DNA of 64,000 nt from Nitrospirota bacterium. Lineage in GTDB: Bacteria; Nitrospirota; JACRHL01. Where the stretch lies: contig JAOUFN010000008.1 of assembly GCA_029858285.1 (NCBI GenBank), positions 30,955 through 94,954 on the forward strand. Reading direction: 5' to 3'. Position 1 is the stretch's first letter; each line of letters opens with the position of its first letter. Positions 17,486 through 28,351 of this stretch are shown piece by piece. The notes under the pieces were generated by a model. The model made no database searches and had not been told where the DNA came from. It saw only the letters and a program-made list of their open reading frames with translations. The position numbers and the translations under genes are program-made.

Positions 17486-18402
17486 CAGGCGTTGCGAATG
17501 GCGTCGATGACGCGGGTTACCTGGGTCATTTCGCGTACCGCATGGACACGCACCACCCGTGCTCCGTGGGCGATGGCCCAGGCCACGGTTGCAGCGGTGC
17601 CCCACTCTCGCCGGGCCGGGTCGGGCTGCTCCAGGATGCGGCCGATGAAGGATTTGCGGCTGCTACCTACCACCACCGGCAGTCCGGTGCGGGTTAACTG
17701 TGACAGCCCTTTGAGCAATAACAGGTTGTGCGTGGTGTCCTTGCCGAAGCCCAGCCCCGGATCCAGGGCGATGCGGTCGCGGCGGATGCCTGCGGCGATG
17801 GCGGCGCGGACGCGCCCTTCGAGGTAGTCTGCCACTTCGCCCACCACGTTGTGGTATTCGGGGTGGTCCTGCATGGTGCGTGGTTCGCCCCGCATGTGCA
17901 TCAACACCACCGGCACCTCCAGTTCGGCGCAGGTGGCAGCCATTTCAGGGTCGAGGGTGAAGGCCGAAACGTCGTTTACCGCGTCGGCGCCTGCGGCAAT
18001 GGCGGCGCGGGCTACTGCCGCCTTGGTGGTATCGATGCTGATGGGCAGGGAGACGCCTGCGGCGCGCAAGGCCTGAATCACTGGCACCACGCGGCGGATC
18101 TCTTCGTCCACATCCACCGGTCGGGCGCCGGGACGGGTGGATTCGCCGCCCAGGTCGAGTAAGTCGGCCCCGTGTGTGGCCAGTTCCAGGGCATGGGCCA
18201 CGGCCTGTTGGGGATGAAAAAAGTTTCCGCCGTCGGAAAAGGAATCGGGGGTGACGTTGAGCACTCCCATGAGGGCGGTGCGCCGGGCGGGTAACAGCCG
18301 TTCCCAGCCGGGGCGGTCCGGTGCTGCGTCCGGGGAATGGTCCGGTGCGGGTGTCGCAGCCGGGACGGGCGCAGGGGGGGGGGACGCCGTGCGTGCCGCC
18401 AT
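17485..18402 (-). CDS. folP: Dihydropteroate synthase
   Basis: Joins p-aminobenzoate to the pterin diphosphate in folate synthesis and is the sulfonamide target. The 305 residues carry LMGVLNVTPDSFSDGG, GGESTRPGA, SIDTTKAAVA, DVSAF and a late VVGSSRKSFIG. AAGGAG five bases before ATG 18402 decides the start. The first 35 residues are a Pro/Ala-rich extension not needed by the family, encoded partly by a run of ten C (ten G on the plus strand, 18374-18383). The gene starts ten bases after ftsH and runs into cdaA. Confidence 0.93.
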   Translation of the reverse strand: MAARTASPPPAPVPAATPAPDHSPDAAPDRPGWERLLPARRTALMGVLNVTPDSFSDGGNFFHPQQAVAHALELATHGADLLDLGGESTRPGARPVDVDEEIRRVVPVIQALRAAGVSLPISIDTTKAAVARAAIAAGADAVNDVSAFTLDPEMAATCAELEVPVVLMHMRGEPRTMQDHPEYHNVVGEVADYLEGRVRAAIAAGIRRDRIALDPGLGFGKDTTHNLLLLKGLSQLTRTGLPVVVGSSRKSFIGRILEQPDPARREWGTAATVAWAIAHGARVVRVHAVREMTQVTRVIDAIRNA

Positions 18403-18412
18403 GGGGTCTCCT

Positions 18413-20242
18413 TTACGCCGGGGTGGCGGCGATGCCCTGTTGGGAGAGAATTTCGTCCAGGTCCGCCGAGTCCAGGGTTTCCCTTTCCACCAGTGCCTCG
18501 GCAATCGCAATCAGGGCGTTGCGATGGTCGGTGATAAGTTTTTTGGCGCGGGTGTAGTTGTCTGTCACCAGCTGCTTCACTTCCTGGTCGATGGCCACTG
18601 CGGTGGCCTCACTGTAATCCCGGTGCTGGGAGATTTCGCGACCGAGGAAAATTTCCTCCTGGGCACGGCCGTAGGACAGGGGTCCCATGGCTTCGCTCAT
18701 GCCCCACTGGGTGACCATCTTGCGCGCCAGTTCGGTGGCGCGCTCAATATCGTTGCCCGCACCGGTGCTGACGCGACCGATGAAAACTTCCTCGGCGATG
18801 CGGCCACCCATCAGGATTGCCAGGTTGTTGATGAGGAAGTCTTTGTAATAGGTGTAACGGTCTTCCTTGGGCAACTGCATGGTGACACCCAGTGCCTGGC
18901 CGCGTGGAATCACCGTGACCTTATGTACCGGGTCGGTGCCTGGCAGCAGGCGGGCGACCAGGGCGTGACCGGCCTCGTGGTAAGCGGTGTTGCGTTTCTC
19001 TTCTTCGCTGAGCACGGCGCTTTTGCGCTCCACGCCCATGATGATCTTGTCCTTGGCGTCCTCGAAATCGAGCATCTCCACCTGGCTTTTGCCACGCCGG
19101 GCGGCCAGAAGTGCGGCCTCGTTGACCAGGTTTTCCAGGTCGGCACCGGAGAATCCGGGGGTGCCACGGGCGATGATCTCCAGGTTCACTTCGGGGGCCA
19201 GGGGCACCTTTTTGGTATGCACCTTGAGCACTTCGACGCGGCCCTTGATGTCGGGACGGCCCACATACACCTGACGGTCAAACCGGCCGGGGCGCAAAAG
19301 TGCCGGGTCGAGCACGTCCGGGCGGTTGGTGGCGGCCACCAGAATCACCCCTTCGGTGGCCTCGAAGCCGTCCATCTCCACCAGCAACTGGTTGAGTGTC
19401 TGCTCGCGCTCGTCGTGGCCGCCGCCCAGCCCTGCCCCACGCAGACGGCCCACGGCGTCGATCTCGTCGATAAAAATGATACACGGGGCGTGCTTGCGCC
19501 CCTGCTCGAACAGGTCGCGCACGCGGCTGGCGCCGACGCCCACGAACATTTCCACGAAGTCGGAACCGGAAATGGACAAAAACGGCACCCCGGCCTCACC
19601 GGCGATGGCCTTGGCGAGCAGGGTCTTGCCGGTACCGGGGGGGCCGACCACCAGCACGCCCTTGGGAATGCGGCCACCGAGTTTCTGGAACTTGGGCGGG
19701 TCCTTGAGGAATTCAACGATCTCCTGTACCTCGACCTTGGCCTCGTCCACCCCGGCCACGTCGGCGAAGGTGACCTTTTTCTTGTCTTCCGACAGCACCT
19801 GGGCACGGCTTTTGCCAAAGCTCATGGCGCGGTTGCCGCCGGACTGCATCTGGCGGATGAAGAAGACCCACAGGGCGATGATCAGCAGCATCGGCCCCCA
19901 GGACAGCAGGAAGGTAACGTACCAGGGGCTCTTGTCCGCCGGGCGCACGGTGATGCGCACCTGCTGGCCACGCAGCTTGGGCAGTAACTCCGGATCCTGC
20001 GCCGTGTAGGTGCGGAACTGGGTGCCGTCCTTGGTGTGGCCGGTGATGGTGTTTTCCTTGATCACCACATCGGCAATCTGTCCCGCTTCCACTGCGGCCA
20101 TGAATTCGGAGAACGGCTTGTCCTCTTCTGCCGGGTTGTTCGGCACGCTGGACAGGTTGATGACCAGAACCATGAGCAGCCCGATGATGATCCACAGGGC
20201 CAGGTTCTTGTGCTTTGGATTCATTTGTGGTTCTTGTGCCAT
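18413..20242 (-). CDS. ftsH: ATP-dependent zinc metalloprotease FtsH
   Basis: Membrane-anchored AAA+ protease that degrades unassembled membrane proteins and short-lived regulators. The 609 residues show two N-terminal membrane segments (about 15-30 and 115-135) bracketing a periplasmic domain, Walker [14 protein letters not shown], Walker [12 protein letters not shown], the second-region-of-homology [18 protein letters not shown] and the zinc site [12 protein letters not shown] 20242 (MAQEP) is chosen; ATG 20224 (MNPK) six codons on is also possible. It lies 55 bases after hpt. Confidence 0.95.
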   Translation of the reverse strand: MAQEPQMNPKHKNLALWIIIGLLMVLVINLSSVPNNPAEEDKPFSEFMAAVEAGQIADVVIKENTITGHTKDGTQFRTYTAQDPELLPKLRGQQVRITVRPADKSPWYVTFLLSWGPMLLIIALWVFFIRQMQSGGNRAMSFGKSRAQVLSEDKKKVTFADVAGVDEAKVEVQEIVEFLKDPPKFQKLGGRIPKGVLVVGPPGTGKTLLAKAIAGEAGVPFLSISGSDFVEMFVGVGASRVRDLFEQGRKHAPCIIFIDEIDAVGRLRGAGLGGGHDEREQTLNQLLVEMDGFEATEGVILVAATNRPDVLDPALLRPGRFDRQVYVGRPDIKGRVEVLKVHTKKVPLAPEVNLEIIARGTPGFSGADLENLVNEAALLAARRGKSQVEMLDFEDAKDKIIMGVERKSAVLSEEEKRNTAYHEAGHALVARLLPGTDPVHKVTVIPRGQALGVTMQLPKEDRYTYYKDFLINNLAILMGGRIAEEVFIGRVSTGAGNDIERATELARKMVTQWGMSEAMGPLSYGRAQEEIFLGREISQHRDYSEATAVAIDQEVKQLVTDNYTRAKKLITDHRNALIAIAEALVERETLDSADLDEILSQQGIAATPA

Positions 20243-20297
20243 CACTCGCCGGCGGCTTAAAGGGAAGGGTTGATCGTAACACACCCCCGGGGGGTGC

Positions 20298-20867
20298 TCA
20301 ACCGGAGCTGGGGTGGGAGCCTTCACCCTCTGGATTATCCAGCGATGCGATATAGGGCAGGTTGCGGTAGCGTTCGTTGTAGTCCAGGCCGTAGCCCACC
20401 ACAAACAGGTCGGGGATGGTGAAGCCGATGTAGTTGACCGGCACCTCCATGCGGCGCCGACTGGGCTTGTCCAGCAGGGTGCAGGCGGAGAGTGATGCCG
20501 GATTTTTGGTGAGCAGCATCTTCTGCAGGTAACGCATGGTGACACCGGAATCCACGATATCCTCGATGATCATCACGTGACGGCCCTGCATGTCATCGAT
20601 AAACTCCGGCTGGGCGATGGTGCGCACCTCGCCGCTGGTGGCGGTGCGACCAGCGTAGGATTTGACCTGGATGAAATCCATTACCACCGGTACCTGAATG
20701 TGGCGCACCAGATCGGTGTAGAACATGGCCGCCCCCTTGAGCACGCCGATGGCGAGAATTTCGCGCCCCTCGTAATCCCGGGATATCTGCAATGCCAGTT
20801 GGCGGATGCGGTCGGACAAGGTTTTGGCGTCGATCAGCGCCTTGCCGAATTTACGCTCCGTCACCGC
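20298..20867 (-). CDS. hpt: Hypoxanthine phosphoribosyltransferase
   Basis: Salvages hypoxanthine and guanine using PRPP. The PRPP-binding signature [14 protein letters not shown] is clear, with [16 protein letters not shown] upstream and [19 protein letters not shown] at the end, all typical of Hpt. GTG 20867 is preferred because AGGAG lies seven bases before it (189 residues). ATG 20882, overlapping the tilS stop, would add five residues but has no ribosome site. The tilS-hpt-ftsH order is widely conserved in bacteria. Confidence 0.92.
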   Translation of the reverse strand, partial: AVTERKFGKALIDAKTLSDRIRQLALQISRDYEGREILAIGVLKGAAMFYTDLVRHIQVPVVMDFIQVKSYAGRTATSGEVRTIAQPEFIDDMQGRHVMIIEDIVDSGVTMRYLQKMLLTKNPASLSACTLLDKPSRRRMEVPVNYIGFTIPDLFVVGYGLDYNERYRNLPYIASLDNPEGEGSHPSSG

Positions 20868-20878
20868 TTTTCTCCTGT

Positions 20879-22309
20879 TCATGGGGCGAGTGTCCTTGTC
20901 CGCAAGGCCAGGGACAGGTGTCCATCCCGGGGGCTGTTCAGGCTATTTTTTACCATAAAGCGCGCATCCTGTCGCATCCCCACCACCCACAACAGCCCTT
21001 CCGGGGCCTCCACCAGCGGCACGCGGTCCCGCTGCGGGCGCGGCACCCGGGTATCGATGAAATAATCCTGGAGCTTTTTGTGCCGCCCGCCCATGCCCGC
21101 GGGGCAAAAGCGGTCGCCGGGGCGGCGTGAGCGCACCACGAGGGGGCCGCTGAAGGCTGCCACATCGAACCACACCCAGCCGTCGTCCGGCGCCAGACCG
21201 GCCCCCCCGGTGCGGGCCTCGATGGCGAGCCCGGCCCAAGGCACGGGAGTTTCCCCCGGCACCTGTAGCGGAACGGCGGAGGCCGTTTGTTGCGTCCGGG
21301 AGTTCGGCGTCTGGGTTGCCGGAGCGCCGGGGGTGGTCAGCCACAGGGAGCCGGAGCGGGCGTCGGCGCGCACCCCGCCGGGCAGGTCAAGATGGCGTCC
21401 GCCGCCTTTGCGGAACAGATCGCGCAGGGCCTCTACATGGGTCAGGTGGGGGGGGCGTCCGGCCAGTTCCCCAAGGGCACGACGCAATACGCGCCGCGCC
21501 AGCGCCGGGGGCAGGGAGGCCAGCCGGGCCGCGTCCATGCGCAGGCCGCCGGGGATCGGCCGCGCCAGTTCGGCGTAGTGGCCGGACGCTGCCTCCTCCA
21601 GCCAGGCGTGGTCGTCCGCCAGCAGTCCGGCGGTACGCGACAGGGTGGTGGCGATGGCCGGGTTGAGGGCGCGCAGCACCGGCATCACCTGGTGGCGGAT
21701 GCGGCCACGCGGGTAGCGCTGGTCGCGGTTGCTGGAGTCCTCCACGTGGGTCAGCCCGTGTTCCCGGGCGTACTGTTCCAGGGCCGCGCGGGTCTCTCCC
21801 AGCAGGGGTCGGATCAGCGGGCCGTTTTGCCTGGCCATGCCGGACAGCCCGCCGCTGCCTGTGCCACTGGCCAGCCGCAGCAGCATGGTTTCGCCCTGGT
21901 CGTCGGCGTGGTGGGCGGTGGCGATGCGTTCCGCGCCACAGGCGGCGGCGGCCTCGCGCAGGAAGGCATGGCGCACGCGGCGGGCGGCGGTGTGTGGAGA
22001 TTCTCCCGACTGACGCCGCACCTCACGGCGTTCGGTCATCAATTTCACCCCCAGCCTGGCGCACAGGCCCACGCAGAAGCTCTGGTCACGGTCGGCCTCG
22101 GCTCCGCGCAGGCCGTGGTGCAGGTGGGCGGCGCTCACCTTTACCCCCCGTAGCGGGGCCAGGTCCACCAGCAGATGCAGCAGCACTACCGAATCCAGCC
22201 CGCCGGACAGGGCCACCAACACGCGACCACCGGGGGGGAGCAGCGGAGGGTGCGCCGCGAGGGTGGCGCGTAGCCGCAGGTGGAGGGGGTAACGCGGGGG
22301 CGTAGACAC
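20879..22309 (-). CDS. tilS: tRNA(Ile)-lysidine synthase
   Basis: Modifies C34 of tRNA-Ile2 to lysidine so that it reads AUA. The 476 residues contain the PP-loop VALSGGLDSVVLLHL, the HHGLRG and IATAHHADDQGETMLLRL blocks with the catalytic site, and a C-terminal TilS domain ending near RSRRPGDRFCPAGMGG-HKKLQDYFID. GTG 22309 overlaps the ribF TAG (TAGTG). The C-terminal region has a Pro/Ser/Gln-rich linker at about 335-365. Confidence 0.93.
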   Translation of the reverse strand: MSTPPRYPLHLRLRATLAAHPPLLPPGGRVLVALSGGLDSVVLLHLLVDLAPLRGVKVSAAHLHHGLRGAEADRDQSFCVGLCARLGVKLMTERREVRRQSGESPHTAARRVRHAFLREAAAACGAERIATAHHADDQGETMLLRLASGTGSGGLSGMARQNGPLIRPLLGETRAALEQYAREHGLTHVEDSSNRDQRYPRGRIRHQVMPVLRALNPAIATTLSRTAGLLADDHAWLEEAASGHYAELARPIPGGLRMDAARLASLPPALARRVLRRALGELAGRPPHLTHVEALRDLFRKGGGRHLDLPGGVRADARSGSLWLTTPGAPATQTPNSRTQQTASAVPLQVPGETPVPWAGLAIEARTGGAGLAPDDGWVWFDVAAFSGPLVVRSRRPGDRFCPAGMGGRHKKLQDYFIDTRVPRPQRDRVPLVEAPEGLLWVVGMRQDARFMVKNSLNSPRDGHLSLALRTRTLAP

Positions 22310-23316
22310 TAGGGTGTCCCCATGGCTGCGCCCGCTTTCAGCAGGTGGCGCGCAGCCTCCAGGTCCTGGGCGATCTGCAGCTTGAGCGCCTCGGCGCCCT
22401 CGAAGGTCATCTCCGGGCGCACCCGGTCCACAAAATCCACGCGGATGCGGTGCTCGTAAAGATCGCGGAAGTCGTCCAGCAGGTGAACCTCGATCAGCCG
22501 CGTCACCTCCAGAAAGGTGGGACGGGTGCCAATGTAGACAATGGCGTCGTGCCGGGACGGGGGAGCGGGGGGAACCGGGGCGTCGGCGGGGTGTCCGGGG
22601 GACGGCGTGTCCCGGGAGGCGGGTTCCCACACCGCCACGCGGGCGACGTAAACGCCGTTCTCGGGCACCAGTTCCTCGGGAATTTCCAGATTGGCGGTGG
22701 GATAGCCCAGTTCCCGGCCCCGGGCGCGGCCCGCGACCACCTTGCCCTTCAGGCAGTATGGCCGGGCCAGCATGAGGCTGGCCTGGGCCACATCGCCCCG
22801 GCGCAGCAGGGCGCGCACCCGGGACGACGACACGCGTTGGCCGTCGGTGGTGAACACGTCCTGGGCCGAGACCCGGAAGCCGTAGCGGCGCCCCAGTTCA
22901 GTGAGGGTTTCCACGTTACCGGAGCGGCCCATGCCGAATTTGTAGTTGCCACCCACGAACACCTCACGCACGCTCAGGGGCGACAGCACCCGGCGCACGA
23001 ACTGTTCCGGCCCCAAGGCCGAAAACGCCTCGTCGAAATGCAGGCAGACGGTCAGGTCCACGCCGAGGACGGCAAACTGCTCGGCCTTGTCTTCGAAGGT
23101 GGTGAGCATGTCGTGGGGCAGGTCGGGGCGTAAAAGCAGGGTGGGGTGCGGGTCGAAGGTGAGCACCGCCGTCTCGCGTCCGGTGGCGCGAGCCTGGGCC
23201 ACGGCGGCCGCCAGCACCTTGCGGTGCCCCAGGTGCACGCCGTCGAAATTGCCGATGGCCAGCACCCGGCCAAGGGATGCCGCCGGCACCTGATCCACAT
23301 GACGGGCGATGCGCAT
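22309..23316 (-). CDS. ribF: Bifunctional riboflavin kinase/FAD synthetase
   Basis: Makes FMN then FAD from riboflavin. The N-terminal adenylyltransferase domain has LAIGNFDGVHLGHRKV and VGGNYKFGMGRSG; the C-terminal kinase domain has RARGRELGYPTANL and ends with a late LLDDFRDLYEHRIRVDF. The 335-residue length fits, but a Pro/Ser insertion of about 20 residues (SRDTPSPGHPADAPVPP) sits inside the kinase domain, probably a surface loop. ATG 23316 follows hemB-side sequence after 22 bases. Confidence 0.93.
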   Translation of the reverse strand: MRIARHVDQVPAASLGRVLAIGNFDGVHLGHRKVLAAAVAQARATGRETAVLTFDPHPTLLLRPDLPHDMLTTFEDKAEQFAVLGVDLTVCLHFDEAFSALGPEQFVRRVLSPLSVREVFVGGNYKFGMGRSGNVETLTELGRRYGFRVSAQDVFTTDGQRVSSSRVRALLRRGDVAQASLMLARPYCLKGKVVAGRARGRELGYPTANLEIPEELVPENGVYVARVAVWEPASRDTPSPGHPADAPVPPAPPSRHDAIVYIGTRPTFLEVTRLIEVHLLDDFRDLYEHRIRVDFVDRVRPEMTFEGAEALKLQIAQDLEAARHLLKAGAAMGTP

Positions 23317-23338
23317 GGTGTAATCCGGCGTGGGCTGC

Positions 23339-24325
23339 CTAGGCCAGCAGCCGGGCCGCCTCCTTGGCGTGATAGGTGAGGATCAGATCGGCCCCGGCAC
23401 GGCGCATGGCCAAAAGGGTTTCCAGCATCACCCGGTCGCCGTCGATCCACCCGGCGCGGGCGGCGGCCTTGACCATGGCGTACTCACCGGACACGTTGTA
23501 GGCCGCCAGGGGCACGTCGCATACCTCGCGCACGGCGCGCAGAATGTCCAGGTAGGCGAGGGCGGGTTTGACCATCACCATGTCCGCCCCCTCTTCCAGA
23601 TCGATGAGGGTTTCGCGCACCGCCTCGCGGGCGTTGGCCGGGTCCATTTGATAGCTGCGCCGGTCGCCGAATTGCGGGGTGGAATCGGCGGCGTCACGGA
23701 ATGGGCCGTAGTAGGCACTGGCGAATTTAGTGGAGTAAGACAGGATCGGCGTCTGCTCGAACCCCCCCTTGTCCAGCCCCTCGCGAATGGCCGCGACGCG
23801 GCCGTCCATCATGTCCGAGGGGGCCACGATGTCGGCCCCGGCGCGGGCGTGGGAGACGGCCTCCTTCACCAGCAGTTGCACGGTGGGGTCGTTGTCCACC
23901 TGTTGCTCTCCCCGGGTGTCCCTGATGACGCCGCAGTGGCCGTGGTCGGTGTATTCGCACAGGCACACGTCGGTAATGACGGTCAGCTCCGGCACCGTCT
24001 TCTTGATGGCGCGCACTGCTTGCTGGACCACGCCGTTATCGTCCCAGGCGCCGGAGCCGGTAGCATCCTTGTGCTCGGGGATGCCGAACAGGATTACTGC
24101 CGGTATGCCCAGGGCGCGCACCTCTTCGCACTCGCGCGCGATCTGGTCCACCGACATCTGGTAGACGCCGGGCATGGAAACCACCTCGTTTTTCACCCCC
24201 TCGCCAGGCACTGCGAACAGGGGGTAGATGAAGTCGTCCGGCGACAGGCGGGTTTCCCGCACCATGCGGCGCAGTGATTCGGTGCGCCGCAGGCGGCGCG
24301 GGCGGGGCATGGAAACGAAGCTCAT
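23339..24325 (-). CDS. hemB: Delta-aminolevulinic acid dehydratase (porphobilinogen synthase)
   Basis: Condenses two 5-aminolevulinates to porphobilinogen. The 328-residue protein has the zinc-type cysteine cluster [13 protein letters not shown], the catalytic lysine region [17 protein letters not shown] and the Schiff-base block [12 protein letters not shown]. Retention of the cysteines suggests a Zn enzyme rather than the Mg type. AAGGAG seven bases before ATG 24325 fixes the start, which overlaps the upstream cobA-hemD stop by four bases. Confidence 0.95.
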   Translation of the reverse strand: MSFVSMPRPRRLRRTESLRRMVRETRLSPDDFIYPLFAVPGEGVKNEVVSMPGVYQMSVDQIARECEEVRALGIPAVILFGIPEHKDATGSGAWDDNGVVQQAVRAIKKTVPELTVITDVCLCEYTDHGHCGVIRDTRGEQQVDNDPTVQLLVKEAVSHARAGADIVAPSDMMDGRVAAIREGLDKGGFEQTPILSYSTKFASAYYGPFRDAADSTPQFGDRRSYQMDPANAREAVRETLIDLEEGADMVMVKPALAYLDILRAVREVCDVPLAAYNVSGEYAMVKAAARAGWIDGDRVMLETLLAMRRAGADLILTYHAKEAARLLA

Positions 24326-25893
24326 GGTGTGTCTCCTTGCGTGTCTGGCGCGTGGCCACCGCGTTGGTGACGCGGGCCGAGAGTGGCGGCGTCGGTACGG
24401 ATGGCGTCCACCAGAGCCGCAACGGCGGGGGTATCGGGTTGCAGGTGTACGGTCAGGCCCAGTTCGCGGCAGGTGGCGGCGGTCACCGGGCCGATGGCGC
24501 AGGTACGGGCCGGAGCCAGCGTGGCACGGAAGGCGGCATCCCCCAGCAGCCGGTGCAGGTTGCGCACTGTGGAAGAACTGGTAAACACGGCATAGTCCAG
24601 GGGCGCGGCCAGCAGCCGTTCCCGGTCCAGCGTCTCCGGCGCCTCGCTGCGGTAGGCGGTCACCTGCTCCACGCGGGCACCGTGGGCGGCGAGGGTCTCG
24701 GGCAGCACCGGACGGGCCTGGGCGGCCTGCACCAGCAGGATGTTCTGGTCCTTGACGCCCTGCTCCACCAGCGCGGTGGCCAGCCCTTCGGCACGGGCGT
24801 CGGCGGGTACCAGATCGGCGTGGATGCCGTGGTTGGCCAGGGCGCGCGCGGTCTCGGTCCCCACTGCGGCGATGCGCACTCCGGCCAGGGCGCGGCTGTC
24901 CTTTCCGTGTTGCCCGAGGCTGGCGAACAGGGAGTCCACGCCGTTGGCGCTGGTGACCACCAGCCACCGGTACTTGTCCAGCGCGGCGGTGGCGGCGTGC
25001 AGCGGAGCCGGGTCGTCGGGGGGCACGATGCGGATGGTGGGTACCGCCACCACGTCGGCGCCGGCGCGGTCCAGTGCGCGGGCGAGCTGTCCCTGCTGTC
25101 CGGCGGCTCGGGTGACCAGAATGCGGCGTCCGAACAGGGGCAATGACTCGAACCAGTTGATCTGTTCCCGCAGGGTCACCACCTCGCCCACCACGATCAG
25201 GGCCGGGGGCTGCAACCGGGCCTCCTCCACCCGCTGCGCCAGGTTGTCGAGGGTGCCGCTGACGGTGTGCTGGGCCGGGTGGGTGCCCCAGCGGATGGCC
25301 GCCGCCGGGGTGTCGGGGGACAGTCCCCCGGCGATCAGCCGCCGGGCGATATGGGGAAGGCGCTTGATGCCCATGAAGAACACCAGGGTGCCGCCGGTGC
25401 GGGCCAGTTCATCCCACTGCACCCGGGTGTCGGGGCGGGACGGATCTTCCTGACCGGTGACAAAGGTGACGGTGGCGTTCAGGCCCCGGTGGGTGAGGGG
25501 GATGCCCGCGTAAGCGGTGACGGCGGTGGCGGCGGTGACGCCGGGCACCACCTCGAAGGGCACCCCGGCACTGGCCAGAGCCGCCGCCTCCTCGCCCCCG
25601 CGCCCGAAGATGAACGGATCGCCGCCCTTCAGGCGCGCGACGGTGAGGCCCCGCTGCGCCCGTTCCACCAGCAGGGCGTTGATATCCTCCTGGCGCATGT
25701 GGTGGTTGCCGTGGCGCTTGCCCGCGTATACCCGCTCCACCTCCGGGGCCAGGGACTCCAGCAGGGCCGGGTTGGCCAAGTAGTCATACACTACCACCTG
25801 CGCGGCCTCCAGGCATTCCAGCCCCTTGACGGTGATCAGGCCAGGGTCGCCGGGACCGGCGCCAATCAGGTAGACGGTGCCCGTCCTGCTCAT
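24322..25893 (-). CDS. cobA-hemD: Uroporphyrinogen-III C-methyltransferase/uroporphyrinogen-III synthase fusion
   Basis: One 523-residue protein joins two steps. Residues 1-250 are Cob[42 protein letters not shown] and VVFFMG-type blocks bind SAM for precorrin-2 synthesis. Residues 255-510 are HemD, beginning [15 protein letters not shown], with [12 protein letters not shown] and [13 protein letters not shown], closing the tetrapyrrole ring. Such fusions are known in Firmicutes and deltaproteobacteria. It overlaps hemC and hemB by four bases on each side. The fused product feeds both heme and siroheme branches. Confidence 0.93.
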   Translation of the reverse strand: MSRTGTVYLIGAGPGDPGLITVKGLECLEAAQVVVYDYLANPALLESLAPEVERVYAGKRHGNHHMRQEDINALLVERAQRGLTVARLKGGDPFIFGRGGEEAAALASAGVPFEVVPGVTAATAVTAYAGIPLTHRGLNATVTFVTGQEDPSRPDTRVQWDELARTGGTLVFFMGIKRLPHIARRLIAGGLSPDTPAAAIRWGTHPAQHTVSGTLDNLAQRVEEARLQPPALIVVGEVVTLREQINWFESLPLFGRRILVTRAAGQQGQLARALDRAGADVVAVPTIRIVPPDDPAPLHAATAALDKYRWLVVTSANGVDSLFASLGQHGKDSRALAGVRIAAVGTETARALANHGIHADLVPADARAEGLATALVEQGVKDQNILLVQAAQARPVLPETLAAHGARVEQVTAYRSEAPETLDRERLLAAPLDYAVFTSSSTVRNLHRLLGDAAFRATLAPARTCAIGPVTAATCRELGLTVHLQPDTPAVAALVDAIRTDAATLGPRHQRGGHAPDTQGDTP

Positions 25894-26864
25894 TTGCCGT
25901 CTTCCAGTTCCCGTCCGTAGACCTCTGTCAGGATGTCACGGCCACCTGCGGCCAGCACGGCCTCGGCCAGTTCCCGCCCCAGCCATTCGCAGTCGGCGGC
26001 AGGGGACTCGGCGGTCTTGCGGACCAGCCGCTTGCCATCCACACTAGCCACCAGTCCGGTAAGTTGCACGTTGGTGCCGTCGGTGGTCCGCCCCAGCGCC
26101 GCGATGGGTACCTGGCAGCCACCTTCCAGACGCAACAGGAAGGCGCGCTCGGCCTTGACGCACAGGGCGGTGTGGGGATCGCGGAACAGGTCCAGCACCG
26201 GGGTCAGGCGGGTGTCGCCGACACGGGATTCGATGCCCAGCGCTCCCTGTCCCACGGCGGGCAGGCAGATGTCGGGATCAAGGTACTCGCGCACCCGGTC
26301 GGCCCACCCCAGACGGCGTACCCCGGCGGCGGCCAGGATGATGGCGTCGTACTCCCCTTCGTCCAGCTTGCGCAGGCGGGTGTCCACATTGCCACGCAGC
26401 ACTTCCACCCTGAGGTCGGGGCGGCGCGCCAGAATCTGGCTGCGGCGGCGCAGGGAACTGCTGCCGACGCGGGCGCCCCGGGGCAGGGTGTCCAGACTGG
26501 CGTGGTGGCCGGAGATCAGGGCGTCACGGCAGTCCTCGCGCTCGGGAATGGCGGACAGTTCCAGCCCGGCGGGGAGCTCGGCGGGGACGTCCTTCATGGA
26601 ATGCACGGCCAGATCGGCGCTGTGGTCCAGCAGGGCTTCCTCGATCTCCTTGACGAACAGCCCTTTGCCGCCCACCTGGGCCAGGGGCACGTCGGTAATG
26701 CGGTCGCCGGTGGTCTTGATGATGTTCAATTCCACGCGCACTTGTGGAAAGTGCTGGCGGATGCGGTCTTTCACCCAGTTGGCCTGCCACAGGGCGAGTT
26801 GGCTGCCACGGGTGGCGATGGTGATGGTTGCGGGGGGCGTCTCGGGCTTGGTCACGGAGTACAC
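25890..26864 (-). CDS. hemC: Hydroxymethylbilane synthase (porphobilinogen deaminase)
   Basis: Polymerises four porphobilinogens into hydroxymethylbilane. Visible blocks are IATRGSQLALWQA, VGGKGLFVKEIEEAL, VHSMKDVPAELP, RRRSQILARRP, LRGNVDTRL and the dipyrromethane-cofactor cysteine in LEGGCQVPI. The 324 residues fit the family. GTG 26864 begins 12 bases past the hemA stop; the ribosome site is weak and GTG 26855 is an alternative. Its stop overlaps cobA-hemD. Confidence 0.94.
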   Translation of the reverse strand: MYSVTKPETPPATITIATRGSQLALWQANWVKDRIRQHFPQVRVELNIIKTTGDRITDVPLAQVGGKGLFVKEIEEALLDHSADLAVHSMKDVPAELPAGLELSAIPEREDCRDALISGHHASLDTLPRGARVGSSSLRRRSQILARRPDLRVEVLRGNVDTRLRKLDEGEYDAIILAAAGVRRLGWADRVREYLDPDICLPAVGQGALGIESRVGDTRLTPVLDLFRDPHTALCVKAERAFLLRLEGGCQVPIAALGRTTDGTNVQLTGLVASVDGKRLVRKTAESPAADCEWLGRELAEAVLAAGGRDILTEVYGRELEDGK

Positions 26865-26876
26865 ACCTGTTGCGGG

Positions 26877-28328
26877 TTAACGGGGCCGGCCGCGCGAGGC
26901 GCTCCGGGGGAGGGGGTCCGGCAGGGGATCCGGGGGACTGTCGGCCGCATTGCCGACCGGGCTGTCGGGTGGGGCGTCTGCCGGGGTTTCGGTTGGAGCC
27001 TGCCGTTCCGGCAGGGCGAACAGCTTGCGGGTGATTTCCACCATCTCCTGACTGTCCCGGTCCTGGGCTTCGCGGCGCAGGCTGGTGAGGGGATTGTGGA
27101 GCAGCTTGTTGATGATGGAGGCGGCCAGCCCGCGCACCAGTTCGCGCTCTTTTTCCGACAGGTTCGGCAACTTGCCCAGCACGCGCTCGGCCTCGGAGCG
27201 GGCGATGGCGTCGGCGTGCTCGCGCAGAGCGGTGATGGTGGGCACCACGTCCAGGGTGCGCAGCCAGCGGGCGGTGGAGTCCACCTCTTCGTCCACGATG
27301 CGCTCGGCCTTTCTGGCCTCTTCGCGGCGTTCCGCCAGGTTGGATTCCACCACCTGCTGAAGATCGTCGATGTCGTACAGGTAGACGTCGTTGACGCGGT
27401 TGACGTCGGGGGCGATATTGCGCGGAACCGAAATGTCGATCAGGAACATGGGGCGGTGCTTGCGGGCGCGGATGGTGCGCGTCATCAGGTCACGGCCGAT
27501 CACATAGTCGGGGGCGCCGGTGGAGCAGATGACGATGTCGGTCTCCACCAGTTCGGTGGGGAAGGCGTCGAAGGGCACGGCACGCACCGTCACCGGTTCT
27601 GCGTCGGCCTCGCCCGGCTTCCGGCTGCTGGTGCCGATCTCGGCGCTCAGGCGGGTGGCAAGGCTCTGTGCGTTTTCCAGTGTGCGGGTGGAGATCACCA
27701 CGTCGCGCACCCCGGCGCTGATCAGGTGGCGCAGGGCCAGTTCCGCCATTTCTCCGGCCCCGAGCAGCATCACGCGCTCGCGGGAGACATCGGAAAATAC
27801 CTTGAGCGCCAGTTCCACTGCGGCGTAGCTGACCGATACCGCGCTCTGGGCGACGGCGGTTTCGGTACGCACCCGCTTGGCTACCGAGATGGCCTTCTTG
27901 ACCACCTTGTTGAGCACCATGCCGCTGCTGCGGCAGGACAGGGCGGCCTCGAAGGCGTCCTTGAACTGGCCGAGGATCTGCGGCTCCCCCAGCACCATGG
28001 AATCGAGGCTGGAGGCGACCCGGAACATGTGGCCGATGGCGTCGTTGCCGGGATAGTGGTACAGGTGTGGCAAAAGGTGGGCGGGGGTGGTGTCGCCGGC
28101 CCGGCGGGCAAAGAATTCGGAAATACCCGAAAAGCCGTCCTCGGCGGTGTCGGCCACTGCGTACACCTCCACCCGGTTGCAGGTGGAGAGCACCATGGCC
28201 TCGCGTACAGCGCCGTCACCGGTGAGTTGGCGGCAGGCCTCCGGGAGCGCCTCCGCCCCCAGGGCCAGACGCTCGCGCACCTCCACCGGGGCGGTTTTGT
28301 GGGACAGTCCGACGACGATCAATTGCAC
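26877..28328 (-). CDS. hemA: Glutamyl-tRNA reductase
   Basis: First step of C5-pathway tetrapyrrole synthesis: reduces glutamyl-tRNA to glutamate semialdehyde. The 483 residues include GLSHKTAPVEVRERLA, the catalytic Cys in STCNRVEVYAV, a Rossmann block LLGAGEMAELALRHL and the dimerisation helix region. GTG 28328 (VQLIVVGLSHK) is chosen because GGAGG lies ten bases upstream. About 40 C-terminal residues are a Pro/Asp-rich tail beyond the usual fold. The start lies 24 bases past the ccsA stop; hemL is not in the window. Confidence 0.93.
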   Translation of the reverse strand: MQLIVVGLSHKTAPVEVRERLALGAEALPEACRQLTGDGAVREAMVLSTCNRVEVYAVADTAEDGFSGISEFFARRAGDTTPAHLLPHLYHYPGNDAIGHMFRVASSLDSMVLGEPQILGQFKDAFEAALSCRSSGMVLNKVVKKAISVAKRVRTETAVAQSAVSVSYAAVELALKVFSDVSRERVMLLGAGEMAELALRHLISAGVRDVVISTRTLENAQSLATRLSAEIGTSSRKPGEADAEPVTVRAVPFDAFPTELVETDIVICSTGAPDYVIGRDLMTRTIRARKHRPMFLIDISVPRNIAPDVNRVNDVYLYDIDDLQQVVESNLAERREEARKAERIVDEEVDSTARWLRTLDVVPTITALREHADAIARSEAERVLGKLPNLSEKERELVRGLAASIINKLLHNPLTSLRREAQDRDSQEMVEITRKLFALPERQAPTETPADAPPDSPVGNAADSPPDPLPDPLPRSASRGRPR

Positions 28329-28351
28329 TCTGGCGGATCCTCCCCGGAGGC

